A DNA stretch of 64,000 nucleotides from Trichuris trichiura (taxonomy: Eukaryota; Nematoda; Enoplea; Trichinellida; Trichuridae): contig JBAJFE010000004.1 in NCBI GenBank assembly GCA_037903355.1, positions 806,001 to 870,000 of the forward strand, read 5' to 3'. Positions 1-11,693 of this stretch are shown piece after piece. The notes below the pieces were generated by a model. That model saw nothing but the letters and a program-made list of their open reading frames with translations. It was not told where the DNA came from and did not search any database. Each line of letters begins with the position of its first letter. Position 1 is the stretch's first letter. The translations under genes were made by a program, and so were the position numbers.

Positions 1-2182
1 TCATGGATAGCACAAAAAAGCTTACGATTATAATTCCTTAATGATTTGCAGGACTGTTCAACGTGCAACAATCGTTCAAGAATACCGAACGACAAGCTTT
101 CAGAGTAATCTAGCATTGTATTTGTCCCACAAGTCAGTCTCGAAGTTTGAGATCTGATTTGCTTTTTTGCAGGGCCAACTTCAGTGATAGTGTGTTTGAT
201 ATTTAGCTAGGAAACTCATCTGGAGTCTCCACTGCTGATCTAAGCATCATGCGCCGAGAAAGCGTCAGAGGAAAGTGGCAAAGAAAGATCAATTGGAAAG
301 ACAATAAAATACAACGTGGGGACACTAACGGTTTTGATAAGGGTTTACTGGAATTGTCGAATGATTAGTCGCTTGCCCACAAATTGTTCTTCTTCGCCAA
401 TTGCACGTAATTCGGTTAATTTAATACAAACTTCTTGATAACGACGCTTTATCGTACTTCGACTTTGTCAGACTTGCGGCTCACTCGCCTACTGTAAGTT
501 TTGGGCCCATGTTATGTCCCTACCGAGACCTAAGCCTAAATATAACTTGGTTTCTTATGGGCATACTTATAATTAACGGGAGAAAATCATGGAAAGATTG
601 AAAATGAAAATCCAAGAACCCAGTCTTGAATAGCCTAAATATAGGGCTAATATTTTGACTTAGTCTTGGGTAAGGGCAAAACAGGACGATCGGCACGTTG
701 TCTAGGACATTGATTCTTAAAAACGGCAAAGCCTGAAGTTCTGAAACACTTTTTTCTTTAGACACCTGGCGATTACTGTAGATGGGACTGAAATCAAGTC
801 ATTTTGGATGAGGCGACCGCGGGCAGCCTAAACCGAAGCCTAAACTTAAGTCGTATCAGTCTCTATAGCAGTAAACTTTAAATCAGCAGATAATCTAGCT
901 AAAGCTGACTGCGTTTACTTGAGCTAACGAACTTGACTTCACTTCGATCCACAGAACCCTCCTGGCTTCTAATGGAAAACATTCCTCTTAAATAATCCAA
1001 ATTGGGTGCTTATAACCGTGCTTGTTGTGCGGCAAAAGCGAAGCGAAGTGGGACCCCATGAATTCATGACTAATAAGGTTCAGCATGGGGAATCAGTGCT
1101 GAATCGCCAGTCTTCTTTCCGCCACGTTACACCGTCCTACACAGTTAACATAAAAGCATCAATTTTGAAAAACTATACGCCTTGCAGACTGGACCGATGC
1201 GTTCAGCTGTCAGGTCATAGTCAGGAATGAGTGTAGTCTACGTGCATTCAATAGCATTTATTCAGTGGGCTGTTTGAAAGGGAATGACAGAAGTGCAAAT
1301 AATAAACTTCTAAGTGATAAGAAAAGAAAGCATTTTCAGGCAGAAATAATTAGTCAAAACGCAAAACGAAATTTACCTGCAAATCATTTCACTTTGGCAG
1401 CCGCTCTCTTTGTTACAAAAGTAGCGCGTCTATATCTCACTGTGTTCTCTTAATCAGGGAACAATGTAGTTGTGTACGTTGTCATTTGTGCGTATGAATA
1501 GTTGTTGCACATAATTTAATTTAAGTAGCCTTATTGGGCTTTTGTAAGCGCAGTTATTTTAATCCAGTGACAACGAATGTACGCACTTTTTAAAATATAC
1601 CAACGTTTCGTCCAAATGATAAATTTTACAGTTTGACATTTTCTCTTTAGTACCACCGCAGCATCGACGTGCTGATGAAGAAAAGTAACCGACGAAGCAC
1701 GCGGTTGCATTTAGGTGCGAACACTTTCTAAAGATTCGTTGAGGTAAGTGGTCTATCATATTAATGGTTAAACTAAAACGAACAGTCAGCTTCACTGGTT
1801 AAATTGACAATGAGTTTTTATCGCACAGTTGCATAGGATACTAATCCGCAGCGAATCTGTTGTAGTCGCAGCAATGGTTTTGTGACTTGTCGCAATGTTT
1901 TGCATGTTTGTGTCCTTATTTAGCAGTTATGCAAGTTCAGATATACTTTTAGAGTATTCATAGAGATGGTCGCATAGTTTTTTAAAATATAGCTTCTTTA
2001 ACCTTTCGAACGAAATCTGCCTGTCGCGATGCGTTTATCTCGGCCATGCAATGCATTACCTTTTATTGGCTGAAAGCAAAGAACTTTCAAAGAGCGATTT
2101 CGTAGAATAACTGCGCGCCTTGTATCTTAATTAGAGAAGTTTATGGTAGTTTTAAAAAGTTTTTTTGTTGCTTCTTTTGCGC
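1..2182. other. Intergenic, no gene recognised
   Basis: I see no convincing exon here. Short open frames exist but none has protein-like composition, splice context or family similarity. Several copies of a short CCTAAA-type word occur near 530-850 but they are scattered rather than tandem. A TTTATT at 2062-2067, the reverse of AATAAA, lies about 115 bp beyond the stop of gene A and could be its poly(A) signal. Confidence 0.4.
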
Positions 2183-5100
2183 TTACCAGTATGCCACTGC
2201 GAAATTCAGGTAGGCTGTTAAGGCTACTGTCAGTGCGAGCCCATACGTCCCTTGCGAACTTGGTGATCCGCTGACATCTGGAATAGAGAATGATCATATC
2301 TGTGTTCTTGCAGTATCAAAAACGAGAATTTCCCATTTCATCAGCGCTTTGAGCTTCTTTACCCGTAACCAAACTAGGTAAACCATATATGGTAGTAGTA
2401 TTCAAACATTGTTTACTCTTCAACATTGTTTCGCACGTAGCTTCCCTCATACCACTTCAACGTTAATGAATTATATAAGTCAAGTTTCACCTTACAGTCA
2501 TGGAAAATTCCTTGTCTGCGTATATACCTAACCAGGAAAACGGAGCATTACATAATTTATTCTTCTTCCCTCATCACTGAGCTTAACGTTCAGCTACAGC
2601 TTATAGCAGGTGTCAACAATCTCAGACCGTAATTCTGTGAAAGCAAAGACGAAAAAGAACTATTACCAATGTTGCAGTATTTGCCCGTATGTCCTTCTAA
2701 GCAATCGCAGCGGTAGCTTCCTACCGTGTTTACGCATAAGCCGAAGGTTGCATCGCAGTCCGCTAATTCACTTTCACATTCGTCAATGTCTACGTATAAT
2801 ACATCTTAGATTAACGATTGCTAAGCGTTAGAGCCTACCAATGTTGCAATATTTCCCTATCCAACCATCATCACAAATGCATATGAAAGAACCATGCGTG
2901 TTATAACACGTACTATTATTTTCGCACAAATTCTTCGTCGAATTCATGGTAATTGTTTCCAGATTTATATCTGAGGCAAGAGCATACTTCTATTTTTATT
3001 TATTTTGTTTATCCTATTAGTTACTCGGAACAGTCTTTTTATTTTCGTCGCAGAATGTGTACGCTGATTGTACTTCTATTTTTTTTTCTCGCGTTTCACA
3101 TTCGTCCTGGTCTGTAACACGATTCAATTTTCCGTAACAGGGAATAGCAGGCTGCGATATAAGAAACACATTCCATTTTTGACATTTCTTCAGCAACTTT
3201 GTTTTCGAAAAATGTTGAATTAACTTTTTTAATCTGCTCAACTAATCATGCCGGCCATCTCAGCCTAATATTATCCGAAAGCAAACTGCCATAATTTTCA
3301 ATATCAGAGGTAGTGAACCGCGCTGATTGGACGGTGTTCAACAAGCTATTACGGAAGTGCAAAGAAAGGCAATAAATAACCTAGCACGAGCAATGTATCT
3401 GGCCAAGAGAGCCATATAGAACCTCAGCTTCTGTTGGGTACGATGGTTTAAGAAGCTTTATCGTTGCAAAGGTTGCTGGAAGCCAATGTTGCTTAGAAGA
3501 TTGGAATATTGAACCAATGTAAGCTAGAGGTGGTTGGCGAACTCGGTTGCGCAGAAATGCTTGGATCTTAGTTCAAATAATAAGTATATTTCTGTCGGGC
3601 AGGAAAGCATTAGAAAAAATGGAATAGTTTTTATTAAACAGCAGGCAGCTGAAAGGAGCAGTACGGTGATGCACTCTTAAAAAAGTTAAAGCTTTGTTGC
3701 CTTTTAGAACGTAATGGGTACCTCTCAACGACACAGTAATTCAAGCTTGTACTTCGACTAGAAACAGCAAGGAGTCCAAGGCTGAAAAATTCCATAATGA
3801 CAATAGCAGGAATGATTTTACTATCATCATTGGGGATTTGAATGCTAATGCTGGAAATCGGAGTGTGCATGAAACAACAGCTAAATTAGGCCTTAAAGTA
3901 TAAGATGAAGCATGAGGAGACTAATACAGTTTCGTCGTGAGAACTGGCTAGTCACGGCAGAAACTCCTTTCCAACAACCCAAGTGAAAACTTCATATGTG
4001 GGCATCAGATGTTACCTTATTCAACTTACATGATGAATACGTCATATGAAATGCCATATGCTGGAGGAATCAGACGTTGGAATCGAAGTCGCAGAGAAGA
4101 ACAGCACAACAATCTCAGTCTAACGTTAATAACTGAAAGACAAGAGGAATTGAGAAGCCTGTTCGTTAGGATGTAAAAATGTAGAAGACTAAAAGAAAGG
4201 GATGGGCAGAGGTTGAGACGGATGCATAGTGTCGCGGAAAGGACGAACATGAGCTTGGCAGAGTTGGAGAGATAGTGAAAGATGATAATTCGTTAAGAGG
4301 TACGTTGCTAAGAGTTCGACTGAACGAGTAAACAACTAAGAGCTTCCACGTATTCACCTCAGCATTTCAGTAGGCATATATTATTTAGGGTTATTAGTAC
4401 CTATTCGTTTGCATGTGCGTAGTATACAGCTATTAGACGTAAGCCTATTTGCGACCTTGTCGGTGAATCTACGTGAAGATGGACAGTAGGTTGAAAAAAA
4501 TTGTATTCATACCGAGTTGGCAGTTTCTCATACCCAGGTTTGGCAAGCATTGCACACAGCTATCATATTCAATATCGCAATCTTTGATTTTTCCCCGGGA
4601 GAAACAGTATTGCCTGACTGGATCGTGCACGCATACGAACACGCTGTAGTTCTGTTGCACTTCGTCCTTTCCCACAACTGGTACTCCGTAAAGATCAACG
4701 TATTGAATTCCCTTTTCAGCAGTATACGTAATGAATAGCGAACCGACTTGCTTAGGTATCCACGCGTTGAATACGTTTCTTAATGTTGTTAAGTTGTTGA
4801 ACAAAACAGCGACCTTTGGAGCAACGATCTTTTCGTCTTTTATCTTATGAGATGCTACGAAATAGTCGCCTTCGAAGTCCGAATATAAAATGTTATACTC
4901 TTTTTGATCATTTGACCTGTTCATAGTCCTCAGGAATATGCCATTAATGATATTTGGAATTTGGTACAGGTAAACTGCTTTGTCCGACTTATTTCTTACT
5001 TGTCCGTACTTATTATATCGTATGCTGCCCCATTGAAGTAAATTGTAATCTGTTTGATTAGAAGTTGATAGACGCTCCATGAGATTTTTTAGGTCGGAAA

Positions 5101-5398
5101 AAGCATGATCTTCTTCCGAAAAAGGCAAGTACCAACGCATAGGCAGTCCAGCAGGATACGTGAGGCGGCATTGAGCCAACTGATGATTGATTATTCCCGT
5201 TTTTAAAGCAGTTATTGCAAGTCCAATAGGCGGATTCGTATGGGTACCTTTTTCATAAATATAATCTATGATATCTATCATCTCTTTTCTCAGCTGTATA
5301 AGTGTCTTTGCGCTTGTGCGAAACGCAAGCAGAATTGTGGCCAGGAGAAGTGATTCCACTATTTTATTCATTATCTGGCAAAAAATGACACCCATCAT
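2183..5398 (-). CDS. Gene A: secreted, probably GPI-anchored EGF-domain protein of a four-gene family
   Basis: Five exons are supported on the minus strand: 5398-4513, 3111-3025, 2970-2839, 2789-2667 and 2277-2183. All junctions are phase 1 with GT-AG borders and the total (1323 nt) closes in frame. Translation probably starts at the tenth codon (5371), which opens a signal peptide (MNKIVESLLLATILLAF). Exon 1 carries the family's unknown ectodomain, ending in the C-x-x-C...G-x-x-N-C-Q-L-G motif. Exon 2 is the D-x-D-E-C module, and exons 3 and 4 are EGF-like domains (exon 4 has the C-x-N-x4-Y-x-C-x-C hydroxylation consensus). Exon 5 encodes a small-residue stretch (S-G-S-P-S-S-Q-G), about 20 hydrophobic residues, then a stop, as in GPI-attachment signals; a single-pass anchor without cytoplasmic tail is the alternative. 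Unlike B, C and D it lacks the W-C cysteine in the middle of exon 1. About 431 residues. Confidence 0.75.
3789..3903 (+). pseudogene. Remnant of LINE-type AP endonuclease
   Basis: A short frame reads F-T-I-I-I-G-D-L-N-A-N-A-G, close to the T-I-I-x-G-D-F-N-A-K-x-G core of the endonuclease domain of RTE/CR1-like non-LTR retrotransposons. It ends at a stop after about 38 codons, and the flanks show further broken similarity. It lies in the first intron of gene A, antisense to it. This is a decayed fragment; the exact clade cannot be told. Confidence 0.45.
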
Positions 5399-6242
5399 AT
5401 TTCGTTAACCGTTGGTAGGACGCAATTGCCTATTTTGGTATCCCTTTGCTTCTTATCGAGTGTGGAAATCGCGCGGATGTTTTGCGGAAAAGTTTTCGTA
5501 ACGTCATTCTGCTGTCCTTACCCTGTTTTATCTCCCTTATCGATCACATCGCTAAATTGTTGCTAGGCTCGGACGGCCACCGTTGGCTTTGTCACTTAGA
5601 CTCGTTTTATTTGTTAATAATTATCAAGCAGTAATGGTTTGGTAATTATATTGTAAGATTTTCTCTACCGCTTTCTGAAGAATTAACTTTTCAAAATGAT
5701 TTACCCTTCCGCTCATTAGTTACTGTTGTATCAAGGAGAAAAAAGAAGCTTAAATAAAGGGAGTGGATACTGGTAGTCCTCTGGCTGTAGTATAGCTGCA
5801 CCATTTTGGTTAAGAAGCGATTAGAAATTCAGCGAGAATTTTGAACGAGTAGCTCTTTGTAACAGCGTAGTAAAGTTTCCTAATATGCAGATTTTATCTA
5901 CGTTGAATCTTATTATGGCAGTGAACCTTGTTAGCACCAGAGAGTTCCGGTTTTGGCTTCCCCTCTTCACTTGTCCTTAACGGTCAAATCAGGCGGAAAG
6001 TGATTTGCTTGCTGACATCGGATGGGGGACAAAAACCAAAAGCTGCAGTGCTAATAAAGCTCGTTTCCATAAGGGAACTAAGCGTAGATAAAACTTATGC
6101 ATTCTGAAATTATGAAGAGGTATAATAGTTCTCAAAATTTATTGATTTTATTACCACTGCTAGAATGTTCTTTCACTTTAATTTCTTATGCTAATATGTT
6201 GCTCTTTTGTACGCAACGTTTGTTTGACTCACTTTTTCCATT
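5399..6242. other. Intergenic, 5' flank of gene A
   Basis: No gene is seen. This stretch lies upstream of gene A's start and should hold its promoter, but no TATA box or other motif is distinctive enough to call. Confidence 0.3.
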
Positions 6243-6324
6243 GAGACATTGTTTTTTGGCTTCTTTTTGTACGGATTTTCTATGTCCCGTTGAAAAGAAC
6301 TTTTATTAATAAACTGTCCGTAGT

Positions 6325-6353
6325 TTTCGGGTCCGAACTTGACCCGTCATCAG
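6325..6353 (-). ncRNA. Hammerhead-ribozyme-like core, left arm
   Basis: Read on the minus strand: CTGATGA, then C, stem GGGTC, 7-nt loop, GACCC, GAAA. It is the exact mirror of the motif at 6408-6436. After GAAA, a short helix AACT/AGTT can form around an ACGGAC loop. The C after CTGATGA departs from the textbook G at that position. Confidence 0.55.
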
Positions 6354-6407
6354 CGGTCTAAGGATTGAGGTATGAAATGAAAATTTCATACCTCAATCCT
6401 TAGACCG

Positions 6408-6436
6408 CTGATGACGGGTCAAGTTCGGACCCGAAA
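6408..6436 (+). ncRNA. Hammerhead-ribozyme-like core, right arm
   Basis: CTGATGA, C, stem GGGTC/GACCC with a 7-nt loop, then GAAA. Downstream AACT...AGTT can form a 4-bp stem III, placing a U-U-U site after it. Penelope-like elements are known to carry hammerhead motifs in their terminal repeats. Stem I is not obvious, so activity is not shown. Confidence 0.55.
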
Positions 6437-6987
6437 ACTACGGACAGTTTATTAATAAAAGTTTTTTTTCAACGGGACATAGAAAATCCGTACAAAAAGA
6501 AGCCAAAAAATGAAATTATTTGGTCCCGTACGAAGACACTATATGAGACATTGTTTACACTTACTGTTAGCGGCGGGACATATTGAAGTTTTCATATTTA
6601 GTAATTGAACGAAAATAGAAGAGGAAGCCGCTTGAAGCAGCTAAAACGGTCATAAATAGAGGAATGTCTTCCAGGTTGAGTATTGAAAGACGTTTGAGCT
6701 AGATCGACGTCGTTTGATTTTTCTGCCAACCATGTATGCTCTTTAAGTATCATTAGCATTGCGTGAAATAGGTAAAGAGGGCGCCTCAAGCGGTTTAAAT
6801 ATTCTTATCGACTTTTGGGATGTAAAACAACGCTTTTCTGCATTTTACACTCAACTTTTAAAATCTATTATCCGTCAGACGGAATAGATTTCACTGGATG
6901 ATCTCTGATTTCTATACAAGGGGCTTTGAAATTACTTCAAACAAGTCGTCTCATTAAGGCTGTTTACTAGAGATTTTTGTCAATTAA

Positions 6988-7105
6988 GAAATCTTTTTTT
7001 CTTCTAAGATTTTTTTGCGGTGTTTCCAACCCGTTTTGTGAATAACGCTATTTACAAAACGGGTTGGAAATGACGCAAAAAAATTTTAGAAGAAAAAATT
7101 TAAAA
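6988..7105. repeat. Foldback (MITE-like) inverted repeat
   Basis: Arms of about 45-50 bp surround an 8-nt spacer near 7049-7056. The inner arms (TTTCCAACCCGTTTTGT and complement) are near-perfect, and outer A/T-rich arms containing TTCTTCTAAGATTTTTTTGCG also pair. No reading frame is present. A non-autonomous DNA transposon is likely, with class unknown because the termini are not well defined. Confidence 0.55.
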
Positions 7106-9942
7106 ACACCCGTTAAGAAGAAAAGAAAAAAGAAAAACAAAAAAATTTGGAAATTCTATGCAAAAATTAATAAGCAGAAGCGAATGCATACTTTGAGCAG
7201 TTCCAAGCCGGCTGACCGTGTTTGATGACAATACGACGTTCCAACTTAAAATAACTTCGCTTCTTCGTAAGCTGGTATGTGAGTACTATGTAAACACAAT
7301 TTAAAACTTAGTCCAACGGTGAAAAACTGTACCTGTTTATCTTAATTTGAAGCAACTTTAAACCAATGACGTAGGAGCTAGAAAATTCAACGTTTTCGAA
7401 CGCACTTTTTCTGACTTAGTTTTTTCAACCTACATAGCCTCCTCAAACAAATTTCTTTCGTATCAAAACAAGTCAGCACAGTTAATTAATTCAACTTATG
7501 CTTCTTCACTGCAGGCGCTGCTTTTAATTAAGAAACGCATGCTTGGCTCACTACTGGTGGGCATTCAGCAGTAAAAACGTAAAACATTTAACGCAGTAGC
7601 CAATTTGCGTAATGCTTTTATTAATTCGCTTGGCGGTTGCGCTGGTTTGATCGGGTGATAGAAGCAGGGCGACAGGCATGCTATCTTTCCAATGTGAATC
7701 TGCAAACTTAATATATAAAGTCAGTACTTTGGCTTTTAATTTCAGTTTGCGTGGTTCTAACTTTGTTCAACAGAAATTTGTAGAAATAACTAAGTCGCGT
7801 GATTTCAATTTTTGCAATTTAGCTTGTTGAGCTCACGTACGTCCGCTTGGAGTTTGAGCATATTGCTTCAACGTTTTTGCACAAACTCTAATGCATAAAA
7901 TTTTTTGTTGCGTAAGATTATGCCAAGAAGATTAGTAGCACCCATTCAGTTTAGTCCATCCTTTTGGGCGGGTTCCATCGTCGTCATCATTTTGCAAAGA
8001 AGTTCGTCATCGCGAAACCTGCTTTTATTAATGCTTATCTCATATTGTGCTTTATTCATAAATGATGCTTGTCGACACGAAAGCGACGATACTTATTGTC
8101 TGTTGTTTCTTGTTGTAAAATTGTGGAGCTGAACGCCATTGTTTGAAAAAATAATGTTTTCGTTTTGAATACTGTATCTTGCTATGCGTAGGTTGCTTTC
8201 ATTGTCCCTGCATATCATCTTGTACTCATTTGTCGCCTGCTATCGTATGTCTGATTAAAGCAGCGTTAACGCTATATTGACTTTGGTCCAAGTGGGCGTC
8301 TTTATCTGTAGACTTTCTTACTTCTCCATTTGTATTACCGCTTGCGGTGCTCCATGCGCGCATTTCGCTGGTCGCTATTTCTTGAACTAACATTTTGTTC
8401 ACTGCTTGCTTTCTCTTGCTTTTCCTCGTCAACGGGCGCATACCAAAACATTGCTTATTCATTGGATAGTGTAATGGCGCTGAACAATAACTTCTACTAG
8501 TTACAAATTAGTTATTGCAGTTCAAACCGACGGTTCCATAGTGTAGCTTTTTTCGAAACTGTAATCCGAGATACCTGCTCTGTTTTCTTGCACCTTCGTA
8601 TGTGATAGTGCTTTTGCGCCAAATGCAGCGAGTTCTATGCCCAGGAAGGGTGTTTCTTCTATTATTTGTTCATTAGCGAATTTGGCCGACACTTTGAGCG
8701 AATGACTTCATGGTGGTTGGTTCGCTGCATTTGGAAAATTTTGAATCCCCTTATGCTGACGTTGCTCAACTCCTGCAGCGGAAAGACAAGTATCAGTGCC
8801 TGTCTTGCCTACAGTCATTTTGTTAGTGCAATATTATGAATAGCCATTGGGCAGCAATCTTATATGCTCAGTTTTAGGAATTTTTGTTACGCGTTCAGCT
8901 TCAGTTTTGAAATAGATTATTTTTCTTGCGCTCGGGAAAGATGCTTGACACTGTTGCAAGAGTGCCACATTGTTTCCGGATGACGGTAGCCGTGCGGCAG
9001 TGGTGAGGTAGAGGGAATAATGATTTTCAAGATTCACTTCTTATGCTCTTACTAGAATGTTTTTTCATTTTTGCCTCTTATCATGTCCATTAGCGGTCTA
9101 CAGTCTCCTATACGTCTTTAATGTGTCCGCCATGTGTACGGAAGACAAATCCTAAGAGTATGGCTGACGTGGTGTAAGCTTTTGCCAGAACCAGTTGCCA
9201 CTGTCAGATTGCGTACCGTATATAGCGACATTTAAGACGAAGGCCATTTTAATGAACAATTTTCTTTCATTTGTTAATGTCGGGCTCTAAGTCATTGCTG
9301 TGATGCTTAGAAAACTTTTGCCACCGTTTTCAAAGACTTGCGGCAGATTCACCACTGCTGCTGCTGCAGCACTGAAGGGTTGTCGTATACGCTGGTATAT
9401 TTAATGGATGGAATCGCTTTGCCTGTGAACACAGCATTGGTGACGAAAGCTATGCCTCTTTTGTTTGACACCGTCCCGCATAACTTGCATTTGCTGAGTT
9501 AAGGCGGGGTTCAGTTTGGACATTGAAGAAGGGTTTGTTTGGCTAACCTCGCGGGATAGATTTTGGACTGTACATTAAATAGGGTTGAAATTTGGTTGTG
9601 TTAATCTGCTGATGATTGTTCGTAGGGCTCACCTATGTGACGGTGAAATGGTTTGAAACTTTATGAGACGAGTAGAATGACGTATGAACGATTTCTTCCC
9701 TGCCTGTTTCGATTGATACTTTATAAGCGCGTTTGATCGGTAGGTCTAATGGGGTATTGTTGGTCGGCTACTGAAACAGTTGGGGTAATGCGGAAATGTT
9801 TTATTGCTCGCGAAACGTTCGGCATTCATTCGTTGAGACTGTTGTGCCAAGCGGCTCAATCCGCCTATTTTGAAAAGCGGCGGCTTTTATAGATTATTTC
9901 AAGAATCGTTTCGTCCATTTGGTATACGAAGAAGTGACAGCG
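7106..9942. other. Intergenic, no gene recognised
   Basis: About 2.8 kb between a foldback repeat and glomulin. Short frames occur on both strands but none shows homology, splice structure or coding-like composition that I can defend. The last few hundred bases presumably hold the glomulin promoter. Confidence 0.35.
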
Positions 9943-11649
9943 ATGAGCACGTTTTCATCAATTGCAAGTATTCGCAGTTGGATTGAAGAGGTTATCGAAG
10001 CAAGCGGCGGTGACTTGAACGAGGCTATAGCGAGGGCGGAAGACACGGTGGAGTTGGAGCTAATTAGAGAACAAAGTATGCACTTGATCAGCGAAATAGC
10101 AATTGAGTACAAAAACGGTCTCCTGTACACTTCCTACGATCGAGAATCCTTGCTGGAGGCGATAGAATATATATCACTTGTTAGCGATCCCAAGGAAATG
10201 ATTCTTTCGCTGATGGAAGTACTGTCAACATTAAATTTCAAAAAGCAGGAAGCCGCAGCGTGCCTGCCGACTCTTCAGTATTTTGTTTTCCTGTTACGTC
10301 TGGTTTTCGACTGTATTAGACGTGGTGTTCCTGGTCAGAAGAAGTGGTTTGCCGACGTGCAGCTTACCCATCTTTTTGGCCTCACCAGTTTTATAAATTT
10401 GGCTATAGATGAATACGGGCTAGAAGGACTGCTTTCTCTATTTGAAGCTATGGACGAGTTGAACATCATGTTGCAGGTGGTTGTTGGTTTTAACAAATTT
10501 GCTATTGCAATTGACGACGAGAAATGGTTCGCTTGGACGATGAAAGTATTCGAAATTCTTTTTCCTCTTTTCCTGGCTTCAACGAAAGACCAATCGTCTT
10601 CCATGTCCGCAAGTTCGCCATTTGATGATGCATTTAGAGCTTTCATGGCGCAAATTATGGAAAATGCCGGTTTAGACTTACCCACGTTGGCGCATTGGCA
10701 TCGAAAATGTAAGGCGGCATTGTCTGAAAAGACCAGTAAATCGACCATTGACGAGATAGTGTGTATACCCCAAGTTTATTCTGTTGGTTTCTTTTTGGCC
10801 GCCTACTCAATGGAATTTGATCTTCCTTTACGAGTATACAAAATAGAATACGTCTTTTGCGATCTCCTTCCGTGTTTGGTCGAATTGGTTAAAGTTACTT
10901 TGCCTGCCCAGAACAGATTCATAGTTCGTCGTTTGTTTGTTTGGTTTTTCGATCGTATGCCGATGGAGACTTTTTCCAAGAGACATTTGGGCCAGTTGGT
11001 GTTTCAAAAGTTTGTTTACCGCTGGTTAGCCTTCGATTTGGCCAACGTAACGGAAAAAAAGGAAGCCTGCAACAGGGTGATCGCCTTTTTAAACTTTTTT
11101 GAGCCGGATGCACGTGTGAGTTTGTTCCACTTGATATTCTCGTCAAAGGTGGAAAAGCTTGCTCTTTGCAGTTTCATCGAAGAGCCGACCACCTTACGCA
11201 GCGTGTTTATTACGGTTGCTCAGTGCGGGCTTCGACCAAATGGCGATATAACACCAACATGCGGCGGCTCAGTTGCTAATCGGTTACTCCAATTGTTTAC
11301 CATTTTGCCGGAACGGTTGTTGGAGGGTATCATCTCTGGATCACATTTTGCACAAATTTCTGAGACGTTGCTGTTTATGCAAAAAATTTTGTTAATATGC
11401 GTAAAGGACGACAGCTCGTTACGTCAGAATGTGCTTGGCGATTTTCGTGCTGCCGAGAAGCGCTTTCTGAAACCACTCAAGGAAGAACTGTCTAAATGCA
11501 ACGAAGTGAGATTGACAGAAAAAGATTTAGACGGCGGTAGTTCAGTCAACCGGTTGGCTCCAACGTCCGGAAAGCCAAGTTTTGCTTGTCTGTTGAACAT
11601 TCTGCTTGTTATGCTGATGGAACAGTGGCGCGAACTGTGTGATCGCTAG
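9943..11649 (+). CDS. GLMN: Glomulin-like protein, intronless
   Basis: A single open frame of 568 codons. The ATG at 9943 is chosen because the frame's upstream extension offers only a TTG. The protein is an all-helical, HEAT-like repeat protein close in length to vertebrate glomulin (about 594 residues). Similarity is spread over its length: an S-D-P-K-E-M-I-L-S-L-M-E segment matches the family's N-P-K-E-L-L-L-G-L-L-E region, and a C-terminal F-L-K-P-L-x-x-x-L segment follows the L-L-x-x-C-V-K-D-D motif. In vertebrates, glomulin binds the RBX1 RING domain and restrains cullin-RING ubiquitin ligases; this role here is inferred. The catalytic-type RBX1 contact residues cannot be checked by eye. 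The lack of introns is odd in an intron-containing neighbourhood. AATAAA lies 39 bp after the stop. Confidence 0.7.
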   Translation: MSTFSSIASIRSWIEEVIEASGGDLNEAIARAEDTVELELIREQSMHLISEIAIEYKNGLLYTSYDRESLLEAIEYISLVSDPKEMILSLMEVLSTLNFKKQEAAACLPTLQYFVFLLRLVFDCIRRGVPGQKKWFADVQLTHLFGLTSFINLAIDEYGLEGLLSLFEAMDELNIMLQVVVGFNKFAIAIDDEKWFAWTMKVFEILFPLFLASTKDQSSSMSASSPFDDAFRAFMAQIMENAGLDLPTLAHWHRKCKAALSEKTSKSTIDEIVCIPQVYSVGFFLAAYSMEFDLPLRVYKIEYVFCDLLPCLVELVKVTLPAQNRFIVRRLFVWFFDRMPMETFSKRHLGQLVFQKFVYRWLAFDLANVTEKKEACNRVIAFLNFFEPDARVSLFHLIFSSKVEKLALCSFIEEPTTLRSVFITVAQCGLRPNGDITPTCGGSVANRLLQLFTILPERLLEGIISGSHFAQISETLLFMQKILLICVKDDSSLRQNVLGDFRAAEKRFLKPLKEELSKCNEVRLTEKDLDGGSSVNRLAPTSGKPSFACLLNILLVMLMEQWRELCDR

Positions 11650-11687
11650 GTGATTTGCTTACGAGATAACGTAAGCAGAAGTTCATA

Positions 11688-11693
11688 AATAAA
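11688..11693 (+). promoter_or_regulatory. Poly(A) signal of glomulin gene
   Basis: AATAAA 39 bp downstream of the glomulin stop codon, on the same strand. Confidence 0.55.

Larger units (their letters stand above)
6243..6556. mobile_element. Palindromic Penelope-derived element with two hammerhead-like cores
   Basis: Two inverted arms meet at about 6380. The inner part (roughly 6301-6377 against 6383-6459) is a perfect inverted repeat and the outer arms remain highly similar. The element (about 6255-6544) is flanked by a 12-bp direct repeat, gagacattgttt, at 6243-6254 and 6545-6556, as expected for a target-site duplication. The arms match those of the copy at 16167-16921, which contains a fragment of a Penelope GIY-YIG reading frame, so I infer this is a non-coding Penelope long-terminal-type (pLTR) pair in opposite orientation. 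Confidence 0.75.

Noticed and set aside
10335..10748. 137-codon frame on the minus strand
   Set aside because: It is the antisense shadow of the glomulin coding sequence.
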